Part shown: piece after piece, positions 14,080 through 24,707 of the stretch
How the letters are laid out: every line of letters begins with the position of its first letter
How positions within the stretch are numbered: position 1 is the first letter of the stretch
Source of the DNA: Viscum album
Lineage: Eukaryota > Streptophyta > Magnoliopsida > Santalales > Viscaceae
Direction: 5' to 3'
Assembly: GCA_963277665.1 (NCBI GenBank)
Contig: OY728136.1
Span: forward strand, 1,973,704,576-1,973,768,575
DNA: 64,000 bases
Notes under the pieces: model-generated
Database searches by the model: none
What the model was told of the DNA's origin: nothing
What the model saw: only the letters and a program-made list of their open reading frames with translations
Made by a program: the position numbers and the translations under genes

Positions 14080-14087
14080 TATATAAA
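14080..14087 (+). promoter_or_regulatory. TATA box, 3' LTR of A
   Basis: TATATAAA at the position equivalent to 6364 in the other LTR, followed by a donor-like CAAG|GTAAG at about 14223. Confidence 0.62.
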
Positions 14088-14515
14088 CTCACCTAAGAAC
14101 CCATTAATATTCACTCAAAATCCTTGGAACACATAATTACTTTTTCCTAACCTCTCTAGAGTCCTTACAATGTTCCCCAAATCTCTCAAGATGCCCCTTT
14201 CAAGCATTTAGAATCCCACTCTCAAGGTAAGGTACCTCTCTCTCCACTTTTCAATTGAAGAACCTTCTTTGTTTTATCCATTTTGTTTCTAATACCTAAT
14301 ATTGGGATATGTTCTTCCATATCCCCTTATAATTAATTTTATTTATAAATGATGAGATACCCCTTTCACTCTCATTAATATCTCCCATGAACCTTTATGT
14401 ACACTGGTTTCCATGCCAAAATTTAGTAAGAGATCATATACTTGTATTATTTATTATAGGTTCTTCATTATCTTATGTATTATATATCCAATTCCTAATG
14501 TCGTGATATGATTTT

Positions 14516-15338
14516 CACTGCTATAAAATGATCCTATACCAATGTATTTGGAAAAAACATGGGTATAGTTCAGCGATATACCCATAGTTTTTCAAAAACT
14601 ATGGGTATAGGCACCCTATAGGAATGGTTTTGGAAAACCATGGGTATATGTGGTAATTCTTAATCTATTTCCATAATTGTAAAAAACCATGGGTATAGGT
14701 TTCTGTTCAAGACCTGTACCCATGGTTCTTCAAAAAACCATCTGTATAGGTCAAAGATATAACCACAGTTTTCCCAAAACCATTGATATAGGGTTGGATT
14801 AAAAACCTATAACCATAATTTTCTAAAAACTATGGATATTAGTCATACCTATACCCATGGTTTTAGTAAACCATGGGTATAACTTTCATGTGTAAGCGTA
14901 GGGAAACAATTTCCATGGGAATAAAAAATCCATGGGAAATCCTATTAGATTTTCAATCTATAGGAATGGATTATATATATATATAAGTGAATATATAATT
15001 ATATATTTATTGATATATCTGGTGTAGTGTTTAGGCATATAGTGTGTGGTGTAGGTATAGATTTTATATGGTTCGAATATGGCGGGAGAATTTTTTTTAG
15101 TCCCTATAGCCATGGTTTTAAAACCGTGGGTATAGAGTTATTAACCCAATGGCATACACCTATTCCCATGTTTCATAACTTTGGGTATATCAATTTAAAA
15201 CCATGGCTATATATTAGAGATATACTAATCACTTAAACTCCCATGGTACTTTGAACCATGGGTATAGACTATACCCATAGTTTTATGGGATATACCCATA
15301 GTTCTAAACCATGGGTATAGGGTCATTTTCCATTAGTG
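14516..15338. mobile_element. Non-autonomous CACTA (CMC/EnSpm) DNA transposon
   Basis: Found only in A's 3' LTR. The ends are CACTG (14516) and TAGTG (15338); the terminal 19 bp match in inverted orientation at about 14 positions. The 3-bp duplication TTT flanks both sides (14513-14515, 15339-15341). The interior is packed with subterminal repeats of core CCATGGGTATA: I count at least seven ATGGGTATA and five TACCCAT words, in both orientations, as expected for transposase-binding arrays. No transposase is encoded, so mobilisation would need an autonomous relative. A's 5' LTR gives the uninterrupted site near 6795. Confidence 0.85.
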
Positions 15339-16227
15339 TTTTTATGCCCTTACTACTATCTATTTGGTTTTTAAATGATTATAGACCATTTTCTCTCACA
15401 TCAACACTTTTTATGAGACTTTAAGTAACGTCATTATACTACCGAATTTTCACTGCAATTTTCAATTAACAAAAATTATGTAGTGAATTCCCATGCCCAT
15501 TATTTATTAAGGGTGTTCAACGTTGTGCACTTATAATTATTTATTTGGGACTTACGTGTATTTCTTCACCAGTCTTTGATCTTGGAATAAAATATGAATA
15601 TAAATGAATCCTTGTTGTATGATCTACGTTGCACACATAACCATGAAAATCAAATGATAGTGATGGGTGCGCCTAGAATTATATAGCACTCCCATAAATT
15701 TGGTAATGTTTTAGTCTCATGAGATTTAATGAAAAGGATTATAGAGTGAACCTAATCCATCATGGAACTTTTTCCATCATGATGTCTTCACAGTTATCCT
15801 TGGCCAATGTTTATGATGAAGTGTTTTTGAGATTTTGCCACATTTCCCATCATTATTTTACTATTATCATCTTATATCATGTATCATTGTTCATGTTTTT
15901 TATTCTCACCCCATTTATGCCCCATTGATATTACTAATATTAAACATTTATTACTTTCTTTATTTTATGCAATTTTTATTCCCATAATATGATTTATATC
16001 TCAACTCATTCTTATGTATGTCCCCAGGTTAACTCATTTTGTTTTAAGTATGATCATTTTAAGGAATTATTCAATAATTATTGTGTATATCCTATATTAA
16101 GTTGTTATGTAATGTACCTATTTCCCAAATACACAATAAATATCAATCTTTTTGGTTGTATTATGTGTAATCTTATGTAATAAATAAGTAATTAATGTGT
16201 AATCAATAAAAGGGTTGTCTTAATTGG

Positions 16228-18549
16228 TGATTAGAATATTTTAGTTCCAAATTTTATATGATAAAATTTTATATAATTGAAATGAATAAATAAAAGTTTA
16301 AAAAAAATGAAATTTTTCATATAATATTAAAGGTATAAATAATGTATAGTGACTACTATGTCAAATAAAGAAATTAATAAATAAATTATAAGATATTCTT
16401 TGTAGAGACGAATAAATGGATTGTGATCTTAGGTTGTGGTATGATAAGATTATGTGAAAGGTGTATAAAAGGTATTATCAAGTAAAATTATTATTCATCT
16501 AATTAATTTTCATTTAATATTCATTAACCATAGGATCACATTTTAGATAAAGTGGGCACATTCTATCATTTTATTGAGAGTAATTACTTGATAAAAACAA
16601 TTTATCAAGTATAATATAAAGTAACCAATATATATTTTATATATTTTGAATTAAAAACAATAAGTGAATTATGTCATTTTTAATATAACGTGTAAATATA
16701 GTATAAAATGATTCCTTGGAAAAAAAATTGAAACAAAATCTAATATTGAATATTTATTTATTTATTTATTGAATATTTATTTTTTATGTATCTTGTGTGT
16801 AAAACTTATAATATAATTCCCTTGTATACTCACAATATTTTTTTTAAATAATAAAGATGATTCAAGGATATAAGATAATAAATTTAAAATGATAAATAAA
16901 TCAAATATCATATTCAGTGACATAGGGATATTACTATATTTTTTCAATGAAAATATGAGGTTACAGATTGGAATAAGGGCGTATGATCATTATGATTTTC
17001 TTTAGTAAAGGGTAACTCATTCCAGTAATATAAATTGACATTGAATAATCATCATTATAAAAATAATGATATGTATTAAATAGAATTACTTCATGATAGT
17101 GATGTGTGTTTTTTGTTCCCTATGTTTTGATCATCCCCAATGAGATGTAAAGATCACCATATCTCATTGTATTGTTTTTTATAATAATACAAAATGTAAT
17201 AATTTGAAAGTGGAACAAAAATGGAATAATGGGTAGTCATTCATATCTAGTAATGTAATATTTTCTTATGAAAAAATTATATTATGAAATAGTCTTATCA
17301 TGACCATTCTATAATGCATTGTTTTTTTTATGTAGTATAGGGTAGGAACAATGTCAATCATATACTGTAATATATGTATATCAGTTTAATTGATATTGAA
17401 TGAAACTAGATCAGAGTATAAATCATATTGATATTTCCAAAAATAGAATATAACAATATTTTCCACTTATAATTTCACTTTAGTTATAACTTGATAATTT
17501 TTAGAAGGTGGATAATAAATAGAATCATATAACCATTTATGAAAATATAATATCATAATCTACAAGAGATTATATAACTATGATATGATTAGATCGTCAT
17601 CTGTGATATGGTAAAAAATAATATCATTCTATACAATTATCAATAGTCGTAATATTGACATTAAAAATGTGAATTATGTGCAACAACATCAATTTTCTCT
17701 AACTGTGATTCTAACAATCCTAGAACACTCAAATAAAATTATGGCTAAATAATATAAATTAAGTGAATGTTATCAATCCTAGGGACCATTGATTAATTAA
17801 TAGTGAATCATGAGAAAAATGAATGAGTGGAATATTTTAATATTGATTTTATAACTAACATGATAAAAATAATAGCAATATGTAAGGATGATGTTTAATC
17901 TGTAGGGGAAAATGATTAATAAGTGTGAAAGGGTAGTAATGATAGTTCATGAAGAATAAATATGGAATAAAATTTTTATGTATATGGAATGACATATAGA
18001 TAGATGCATGAGTAAACTTCTTATATGGAAGCATCATATAAATATAAGAAGACTATTGATTATTATAGATGTTGTAAAAATAATAAATTACACATGAATT
18101 GTGGAGTGTGGAGACATGGTCAATAAGGGGATTTTCATACTTTGTAGAAGTAATTTCCTAGAATCTGCAAAAAAATACTTCTTGCACAAAATTTTATAAT
18201 TTTTTTAACTACTTTCATTCTATTATTAGCCACAAATTGTGATAGGGAATGTTTTATTGAGGAATAGAGTACCTCATATAAATTTTTGATAATAAACTAT
18301 TTCATTCATTTGATAATAAATATTCACTAAATTGAAAACCTAGTGTGTGATTATTGGGGGTAGTTCAATTAGTGAAAGTGGAAATCAATACCAATAATTA
18401 TAGAGAGAAAGAGAGAGAGATACTTGATGCTTAAAATTTGGATATTTTCCAATTATATTGTGACATACATGAATTAAAAAGTGTAGGTTTAGAATTACCT
18501 TAGTCTAGATTGATAAGTAACCTTAAAAATACAAAAACATTAAGATACA
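16228..18549. other. AT-rich spacer between elements A and D
   Basis: No coding region or element is recognised. Features seen are an ATTTATTTATTT run near 16750-16790, a 9-bp perfect inverted repeat (CAATGAGAT at 17138-17146 with ATCTCATTG at 17161-17169) and the GA microsatellite listed separately. The end of this segment, TAATC, is one copy of element D's target duplication. Confidence 0.5.
18402..18420. repeat. GA microsatellite
   Basis: AGAGAGAAAGAGAGAGAGA, an interrupted (GA)n run of about 19 bp in the spacer left of element D. Confidence 0.8.
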
Positions 18550-18794
18550 TAATCTATTGAGTAAATAAGGTTTAACTTATGAATTTTTCATTCCTTCTTG
18601 TTTTGAAAATCACAAACACCCTATACTTAAGAAAATCTACATTTTACTTATATAAGGAAAATTTCCTTCTCAAAGGAATTTACCCCTACCATATTTTCAT
18701 TGTTCATATCAATATTTTCCTTAAACTTAAAAATCGGATTCATAACAAAAACGTCAGAATCATATAATACTTAGATATGAAGCATTCTGTTTTA

Positions 18795-19165
18795 GGATCT
18801 GAATTCTGGATATGAACTATAATGATGTTCCACTCTGAATTACGGATATGAACTCTAATGAAGTTTCATTCCGAATTATGGATACGAACTCTCATATAGT
18901 TTGAATCCGAATTCTGGATACGAACACTCATGTAGTTCCTTTCCGAATTCTGGATACGAACTCTCATATAGTTCCATTCCGAATTTTGGATACGAACTTT
19001 AACAAATTTTGACTCCGAACTTTTATGAGTTCGACTCCAAAATTTTACTAGTTCGACTCCGAACTTTTACTAGTTCAACTCTGAACTTTTATGAGTTTGA
19101 CTCCAAACTTTTACTAATTCGACTCTGAACTTTTATGAGTTTGACTTCGAATTCTGTAAGTTCAT
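18795..19165 (+). repeat. U3 tandem repeats of D, 5' LTR
   Basis: About six ~43-bp units (core CCGAATTCTGGATACGAACTC then TCATATAGTTC) run to about 19010. About six ~22-bp units (core GACTCCGAACTTTTACTAGTTC) follow to about 19165. They lie upstream of the TATA box, a usual place for LTR enhancer repeats. Units differ by several substitutions. Confidence 0.75.
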
Positions 19166-19534
19166 ATTCTAAACTATGGTGAAACCAGACTCCGAATTTC
19201 CTTAGAAATTCAGAGTCTAGATTTCTACAGAATTCAAGTTCCGAATTCCTATAAAACAGAATCCGAATATATCTTTATTATAGACTCTGAATTATATTTT
19301 GGTTAGACTCCGAACTTTTATTTACATAAATTATGAACTATATTTTTTCTTATTCTTACACTAATTTCATTATAAAACGATGTCGTTCTTTTAGTTACAC
19401 ATGTTTTGTTATAAAATGATGTCGTCCATTCTGTTTCTAACTAACCGTGGTTTTAGTGACACATGTACAGGTCCCTTCGAAATTTAAGGAAAATATGACC
19501 GTTGGAGGAGGGGGCAGACTATTCCAACCGAGCC

Positions 19535-19542
19535 TATAAATA
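19535..19542 (+). promoter_or_regulatory. TATA box, 5' LTR of D
   Basis: TATAAATA within CCTATAAATAAGAGCTC, conserved at 51068 in the other LTR. It divides the U3 repeats from the repeats in the transcribed part. Confidence 0.75.
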
Positions 19543-19706
19543 AGAGCTCATTTAAAAGATCTCAACACAATTAACTAAAGTTGATCACTCTAGAGAACAC
19601 ACACTGTTAAGTTGATTTCTAGAGAGATAAGATTTTCATGCCTTGTGCATACTAAACTGCTCATTTAGATTGCTTCGTGAAACTCTGAATGTTGGTGATT
19701 ACATTT

Positions 19707-19915
19707 GAGGGCTTCCGGGGATAGGAAGAAATAGGTTCCAACTACCTTGATGTTGAGGGCTTCTGGGGATAGGAAGACAGAGGTTCCAACTTCCTTGAAG
19801 TTCGAGGGCTTCCTTGCTGAGGAAGATAGAGGTTCCAATTACCTTGAAGTTGAGGGATTGCGGGGATAGAAAGATAGAGACACTGATCTTCATATTGAGG
19901 GCTTATCTTGGTGTG
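19707..19915 (+). repeat. Hairpin-bearing ~48-bp repeats in the transcribed part of D's 5' LTR
   Basis: About five imperfect units of the form GAGGGCTTCC, loop, GGAAGACAGAGGTTCC, ending with CCTTGAAGTT. In most units CTTCC and GGAAG can pair across a 7-9 nt loop, so the RNA leader would carry a string of small stem-loops. The same array lies at 51239-51450 in the 3' LTR. Confidence 0.7.
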
Positions 19916-20414
19916 GGTAAGACAGACTTGCTTGAATGTATAAATAAAGGGACCTTTATCCAAGGTTGTTGGATACCCTTCTCTTTGGGTTAAAAGATTT
20001 ATATCTTGTTACTTGTTATTGTTACATGTGTTTCCGTAGAATTTTGTATTTTAAGGAAAGTATAATATTCTTATATTTCCTTACACTTGTACTCTGATGT
20101 ATTTAGATTCTATACACTATAAGGTAGAATCTCATATTGTAAACTTTTTTTAAGTTTCAATTTCTAGATCCATATTTCCGTAACCAGTTTTTCGGAATCA
20201 CTTTCCAGATTTAAGCAAGTGCATAGAACTAGAAGTTTGTAACTTCATACTTTGTCCCAGTCTTTCATTTCTGATTAGAGGTGTTGTGAATTTTCTTGGT
20301 TTAACTTTTAAAAACTTATATCTTTCCTTGTTTATGGAAATTTTTAAAGTGTACATTTCACCCCCCCCCCCTCTTGTATATTGAGAATCTACATCATTAT
20401 TTTGATCCTACAAT

Positions 20415-20426
20415 TGGTATCAGAGG
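20415..20426 (+). repeat. Primer-site-like sequence inside D's LTR
   Basis: TGGTATCAGAGG, a full match to the usual tRNA-Met type site, 46 bp upstream of the functional-looking site. It is followed by TTGGAAACCTCATACTC. The 3' LTR also contains it (TGCTATCAGAGG near 51941), which shows that it is inside the LTR and not the current primer site. Confidence 0.8.
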
Positions 20427-20460
20427 TTGGAAACCTCATACTCTATACCAATATTACATT

Positions 20461-20472
20461 TGGTATCAGAGA
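20461..20472 (+). other. Primer-binding site of D (tRNA-Met)
   Basis: TGGTATCAGAGA, two bases after the LTR end defined by the TAATC duplication. It is complementary to the 3' end of initiator tRNA-Met, the usual primer for plant Ty1/copia reverse transcription. Confidence 0.85.
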
Positions 20473-20615
20473 AGGTCTCTGAAATAATTATACTCACATA
20501 TACGTTTTTCCTTGCTCATTTTTTCATTGTTCTATATTTTCCTTGCTTAGGAATATTTTCCTTGAATCTGAACTTTTGTTATTAACACTTTTTTTGTGTA
20601 TAAAGTTTTTTTTGG

Positions 20616-22439
20616 ATGGCAGGTTTAAATATTGGTTCCATTGAAAACTTAAATCCTACAAGACTACCAATTTTTTATGGCAATGATTATGAATATTGGA
20701 GAGATCCAATGAAGAATTTTGTTATCAATCTTGGAGTAGATAACTTTTTTATGATTACCAGTGGTTATAAAATTCCTGATAAGGAAGTAAGTGCATTCAC
20801 AAACCAAGAGAAGCTTTTTTATCAATTAAACTATAAGGTACTCAATACTCTACTATGTTTAATGACTATGAACATATATAGCCAAATTTCTTCATGTGAA
20901 ATAGCTAACTGTATATGGAAGAAACTTGAAGTTACACATTTTGGTATATCTAAAGTGATTGAGACTAGAAGAGCTATGTTAAGAGCTGAGTATCATGGTT
21001 TTAACTTTCCTTATGGAGAACCTAGAAGCAAAGTACAGAAAATATTTATGACTATCGTGAATAGCTTACAATCAATGGGAGAGAAAGGTCTGGATGATGA
21101 AGCTCTTGTGGATAGGATTATTGATATTATGCCCAATGAGTGGGAATCAAAGAGAAAAACAATTGATGAAAATAAGAACGTCACTCAAATTTCCTTAGAT
21201 GAGCTGTTTGGAACACTTATTTAATATGAAACAAGAATAAAGAGAGATGCTGACAACATCAAAAAGAAGAATGGGAATGGTAAGATTTCTTTTACTACAA
21301 CATCAAATCACATGAAAGCAAAGACTCTTGATAGATTAACTAGATCCAAGTCTAAGAAGGTTACTATCCAATCATAATCTTGTTAAGGTGGAGTCTTAGA
21401 GAATGAGTTAGCTAATCTTTCTCGAAGAATGAACAAGATAGATGGTCAAAGAAATTTCCAATCCAGGTATAAAAAGAAGGAAATGAAAGATAAGAAAGAT
21501 TCAGAGGTCGCATGATATGAGTGCAAGAGAAGTGGAAACATACAACCTGATTTCCCTATGCTTAAAAAGAAATAAAGAAAAGAGAGGCATTCTGAAGAGA
21601 ATAGGAAGAAGTTCTATAAAGCTAAAGCTAAGAAAATTATGAAATCTAATACTACTTGGTATGATAGTTGTGGTGACTCTTTAGAAAGTGAATCTTCAGA
21701 ATATGATTCATCAGATCATAAGAATATGGGATTTATTGCTAAAACTTCTTTTCCACATACATGTCTTATTGCCAAGGTATGCTCTACCGAGGCTTTAACA
21801 AATTTATATCTTGATAAGAATTACTATTCCAAAAAATTTACTTCTAATGATGATACTCCATCCTCAGAAAATGAAGAACCTACATATGAAGAAGTATCTA
21901 GATTTTCCAAGTTACTTGAAGCCACAAATTGTAAAATTTCTAAGAAATTATACAAGTAAAATACTAGGGAATAAATTTTTACAAAAGAGATTTCAGATCT
22001 TTCTTCAGATCATAAAGATAAATAATAGCTTTTAGAAAAACTTTCTAAAGACCTAGAGAAAGCAAATTCTAATAAGAAAGAACTTTCTAAAGATCTTAAG
22101 AATGCTATTTTAAAGATGAAAATTTTTGAGGAAAAATATAACTCTAAGGAAATGATTCCTGAGTATAGGAATTTAGTTGTTAGACTAAAATATGAAATTT
22201 TTTCTCTTAAGAATCTTCTTGGAAAATTTACCTCTGGGAAGGAAAATTTTGACAATATCTATTATCAAATTAAACCTCAAGGAAATACTACTGGAGTAGG
22301 TTATACTCACCAAAACCCAATTTTGAAAAACAAATATTTTGTTCCTTCTAGAGCCACTTTTTGCACTAACTGTCAAAGTGGTGGGCATTGGAAGAAAAAT
22401 TGTTCATTGAATAGAATTAAGTCTCTTGGTTTTCATTAA
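20616..22439 (+). pseudogene. Element D gag remnant
   Basis: The first 202 codons (20616-21224) are intact and read as a Ty1/copia capsid of UBN2 type (MAGLNIGSIENLN, then LPIFYGNDYEYWRDPMKNF, then YQLNYKVLNTL, IWKKLEVTHFG, VDRIIDIMPNEW). Stop codons then interrupt the same reading at about 21222, 21375, 21513, 21571 and 21957. A first zinc knuckle near 21513 has lost three of its four ligands (stop-YEC...GN...DF). A Lys/Glu-rich coiled-coil-like stretch spans 22030-22200, and a second knuckle with all four ligands, CTNCQSGGHWKKNC, lies near 22360. The product would package element RNA; in this state only a truncated capsid could be made. Confidence 0.85.
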
Positions 22440-22566
22440 GTATATTTCTCTAAAAAAATGTGGATACCAAAAAAAAATTTATCTGAAAATCTCAGATACA
22501 AACAAGTTTGGATTCTGAAAGTCTAATTTTTTTCTTATTTTTAGGAAGATAATGAAAGTACTAACA

Positions 22567-23375
22567 ACAATACTTGGTACATGGATAGTGGATGTTCCCG
22601 GCATATGACTGGTAACAAAAACTATTTTGAAAAGATTATCAAGACGAAAGGAGGAAAAATAACTTTCAGAGATAATGCTCAGGGAGAAATTTTTGTTATA
22701 AGTAATATTGTTCTTCTTGGTAAACTTTGATTTCAAACGTTTTGTTTGTTAAAGGTCTTAAGCACAACCTCATTAGCATAATTCAATTATGTGATGAAGG
22801 ATACCTTGTGAATTTTAGGAATGATAAGTGCTTAGTACACAATTCCATGGAAGAGTTTATTCTTTCTGGTCATAGGCAAGAGAATGTTTACACATTAAAC
22901 TTATAATACCATAAGAGCCAAGACATACCTTGCCTAAGTGCAATGGAAGATCATTCTTGGTTATGGCATAGAAGGCTATGTCACTGTAACCTTAGGAACC
23001 TATGAAAACTCTCTATGAAAGGTCTAGTTAAGGATATACCGGAGCATAGATTTGATTCTTCTAAAGTTTGTAATCCTTGTCAATATGGAAAAAAACATAA
23101 ATCTAGTTTTAAATCAATCGTTGATGTCTCAAAAACTGATGCATTAAAGTTGGTGCAGATGGATCTTTTTGGTCCAACACAAATTGGAAGCATTGGAGGA
23201 AAATACTATGTGTTTATTATAGTTGATGATTACACTAGACTTACATGGGTCTATTTTCTAGCAAAGAAGTCTGAAGCTTTTTCTTATTTCAAAATTTTTA
23301 GATACCAAGTTAAAAATGTGAAAAACATTCCACCGAAAACTATTCATAGTGATCATGGAGGATAATTTCAAAATT
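22567..23375 (+). pseudogene. Element D protease-integrase remnant
   Basis: The protease begins with TWYMDSGCSRHMTG near 22575 and keeps the catalytic DSG. The pre-integrase zinc-finger region follows: WHRRLCHCNLRNL near 22960 supplies the His pair and CNPCQYGKKHK near 23075 the Cys pair. The integrase core keeps its first aspartate (QMDLFGP near 23160) and second (HSDHGG near 23350), then ends at a stop followed by an abrupt jump, so the third acidic residue is gone. Stops also occur near 22728 and 23003. In intact relatives this part joins to reverse transcriptase, none of which is present. Confidence 0.85.
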
Positions 23376-23425
23376 CTGATTTTGAAACACACAGTCACAG
23401 ACTCACAGACTGTGGCTTGAGTTTT
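23376..23425 (+). other. Deletion junction between D integrase and RNase H
   Basis: Integrase coding stops after HSDHGG and about 30-50 bp later RNase H coding begins in mid-domain. The junction contains a short repetitive filler (CACAGACT occurs twice in tandem near 23395-23411), as often left by end-joining repair. The missing part comprises the integrase C-terminus and all of reverse transcriptase, probably 2 kb or more judged from typical copia pol size. Confidence 0.75.
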
Positions 23426-23637
23426 ACTAAGATTCAAATTTTGTGTGATAACACAAGTTCCATTGCCCTTAGTATAAAAGCTACACATCACTCTCATGCA
23501 AAGCACATAGATATTAGGCATCACTTTCTTAGGGATCATGCACTTAAAGGAGATATCATTCTTCAGTTTATCAAAACGCAAGATCAAATTGCTGATATTT
23601 TTACAAAATATTTACCCTCTGACAGTAGTGAATAATT
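23417..23637 (+). pseudogene. Element D RNase H fragment (C-terminal part)
   Basis: A 72-codon open stretch reads as the end of a Ty1/copia RNase H: SFTKIQILCDNTSSIALS, the His-rich HSHAKHIDIRHHFLRDH, and the hallmark QIADIFTKYLPSD. CDNTSSI carries a catalytic aspartate, but the N-terminal half of the domain is deleted. It marks the 3' end of pol. Confidence 0.85.
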
Positions 23638-23796
23638 AAACAGAAGTTAGTAATGATAACCATAAGGTATTCCTTCTTCATTAACTTCTTATTGAACAAT
23701 TCTCCTTACAGTAATAAACTCCTTTTCATAGTGGAAGTACATTTTCTTGATAGTGTAACCAAAAAATTTCATAGTTTATTTAAAAGGTGTTTGTAA

Positions 23797-24260
23797 ACAA
23801 AAAATTTTGTAGTTATTTTTTTAGGGCTTTTGTAACCAATTTTTTTTAAAGCTTTTGTAATCAAAATTTTCGGAACTGAAATTTTTGTAATGGAAATTTT
23901 TGAACAACAATTTTCGTAATGAATTTTTCAGAACTAAAATTTTCGTAATGAACTTTTCAGAACTGGAACTTTCGTGATGAGAATTTTTGTACTCAGAATT
24001 TTCGTAATGAAACTTTCATAATGAGAATTTTTGTACTCAGCAATTTTGAAATGATGTTTTCGTAATGATAATTCCCGTACTCATAATTTTCGTAATGAAA
24101 TTATTCGTACTCATAATTTTCGTACAGAAATTTTTCGTACTTATACTTTTCGTACTGGAATTTTTTGTACTCATACTTTTCATACTTGAGTTTTGGTACT
24201 CAAAGTCTTTTCAACTTTATGTTTTTCATAGTTAGTTTTTTCGTAGTCAAATATTTCTTT
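23797..24260 (+). repeat. Degenerate TTTTCGTAAT/TTTTCGTACT tandem region
   Basis: About 460 bp made of imperfect ~20-25-bp units with cores TTTTCGTAATGA and TTTTCGTACTCA, very T-rich on this strand. It lies between pol and the 3' ORF of D and is non-coding. No copy occurs elsewhere in the window. Confidence 0.7.
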
Positions 24261-24655
24261 AAGAAGAATATCACCTATTACGAACAAACTTCTTGGGCAA
24301 TCCAAAAGGTATGATTTCCTTACTTAAGTTTTCATACTAATATTTTTCTTACTGGTATTTTCCTATGAGTTTTAAAATTTTTCAGATTATAGTTTTCTTA
24401 AATCCGATTGTTTTTCTTAAAACCTCAAAAGATTGGATTTAAGATTTCCTTGCAGATATGTTTTCAACCGTCAGATATGGTCAAAGGGTTTTTCAACCGT
24501 TAGATGGTATTTGAATGTTCAAAGGTCAACTCCATCGCCTAAAAAAAGGGCACCCCCGATGGTTGTCCCACATCAGTTTTTCATGCTCTCGCGTGTCGAA
24601 GCTCTGCATCAGTTGTTAAAGGTCATTCTGAATCATCCAGAGCTCTTCATTCTGA

Positions 24656-24707
24656 ATGTCCGCTGAAGCAACCTCTCCGGATATGTCAACTATAAAGCCT
24701 ATCTCAA
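24656..24707 (+). pseudogene. D 3' ORF, first segment (interrupted by C)
   Basis: An ATG at 24656 opens a frame (MSAEATSPDMSTIKPIS) that runs into element C's left LTR at 24708. It resumes in the same frame after C's right duplication at 47159, showing that C landed inside this ORF. An in-frame TGA directly precedes the ATG. Whether this is the true start is uncertain, because another frame is open upstream through about 24540-24690. Confidence 0.55.

Larger units (their letters stand above)
4281..16222 (+). mobile_element. Element A: old Ty3/gypsy chromovirus-type LTR retrotransposon
   Basis: Two diverged LTRs (4281-7676 and 12729-16222) flank a decayed gag-pol region on the plus strand. 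The flanking 5-bp duplication is ATTGA (4276-4280) and ATTGG (16223-16227), one mismatch apart. LTRs start TGTAATGACC and end in a decayed form of GGGTTGTCATA, the same ends as element B in this window. LTR, leader and pol all align with B, so A is an older copy of B's family. The raw LTR lengths of ~3.4 kb and ~3.5 kb fall to about 2.70 and 2.67 kb after removing one nested insertion from each, matching B's 2.66 kb. Confidence 0.9.
12729..16222 (+). repeat. Element A 3' LTR
   Basis: Begins TGTAATGACC directly after the polypurine tract and ends GTCTTA before the ATTGG duplication. It pairs with 4281-7676, lacks the SINE-like insertion found there, and has its own CACTA insertion (14516-15338). 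It keeps a TATA box at 14080 and an open 94-codon frame near its start. Confidence 0.88.
18555..20458 (+). repeat. Element D 5' LTR (1904 bp)
   Basis: Starts TATTGAGTAAATAAGG, against TTTTGGGTCAAAAAGG in the 3' copy; both look like mutated TG starts. It ends TTACA just before the primer site. It contains, in order, two arrays of TCCGAA-rich repeats in U3, a TATA box at 19535, a ~48-bp repeat array in the transcribed region, an 11-C run at 20361-20371 that is not expanded in the 3' LTR, and an internal primer-site-like sequence at 20415. Confidence 0.9.

Noticed and set aside
18795..19165. CRISPR-like regularly spaced repeats
   Set aside because: They are contiguous, imperfect tandem units inside a eukaryotic LTR, duplicated in the other LTR; no spacers and no cas genes.
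20415..20426. Taking this as D's primer site and ending the LTR at 20412
   Set aside because: The 3' LTR continues through the same sequence for 46 bp more, and only the later end gives a perfect TAATC duplication.
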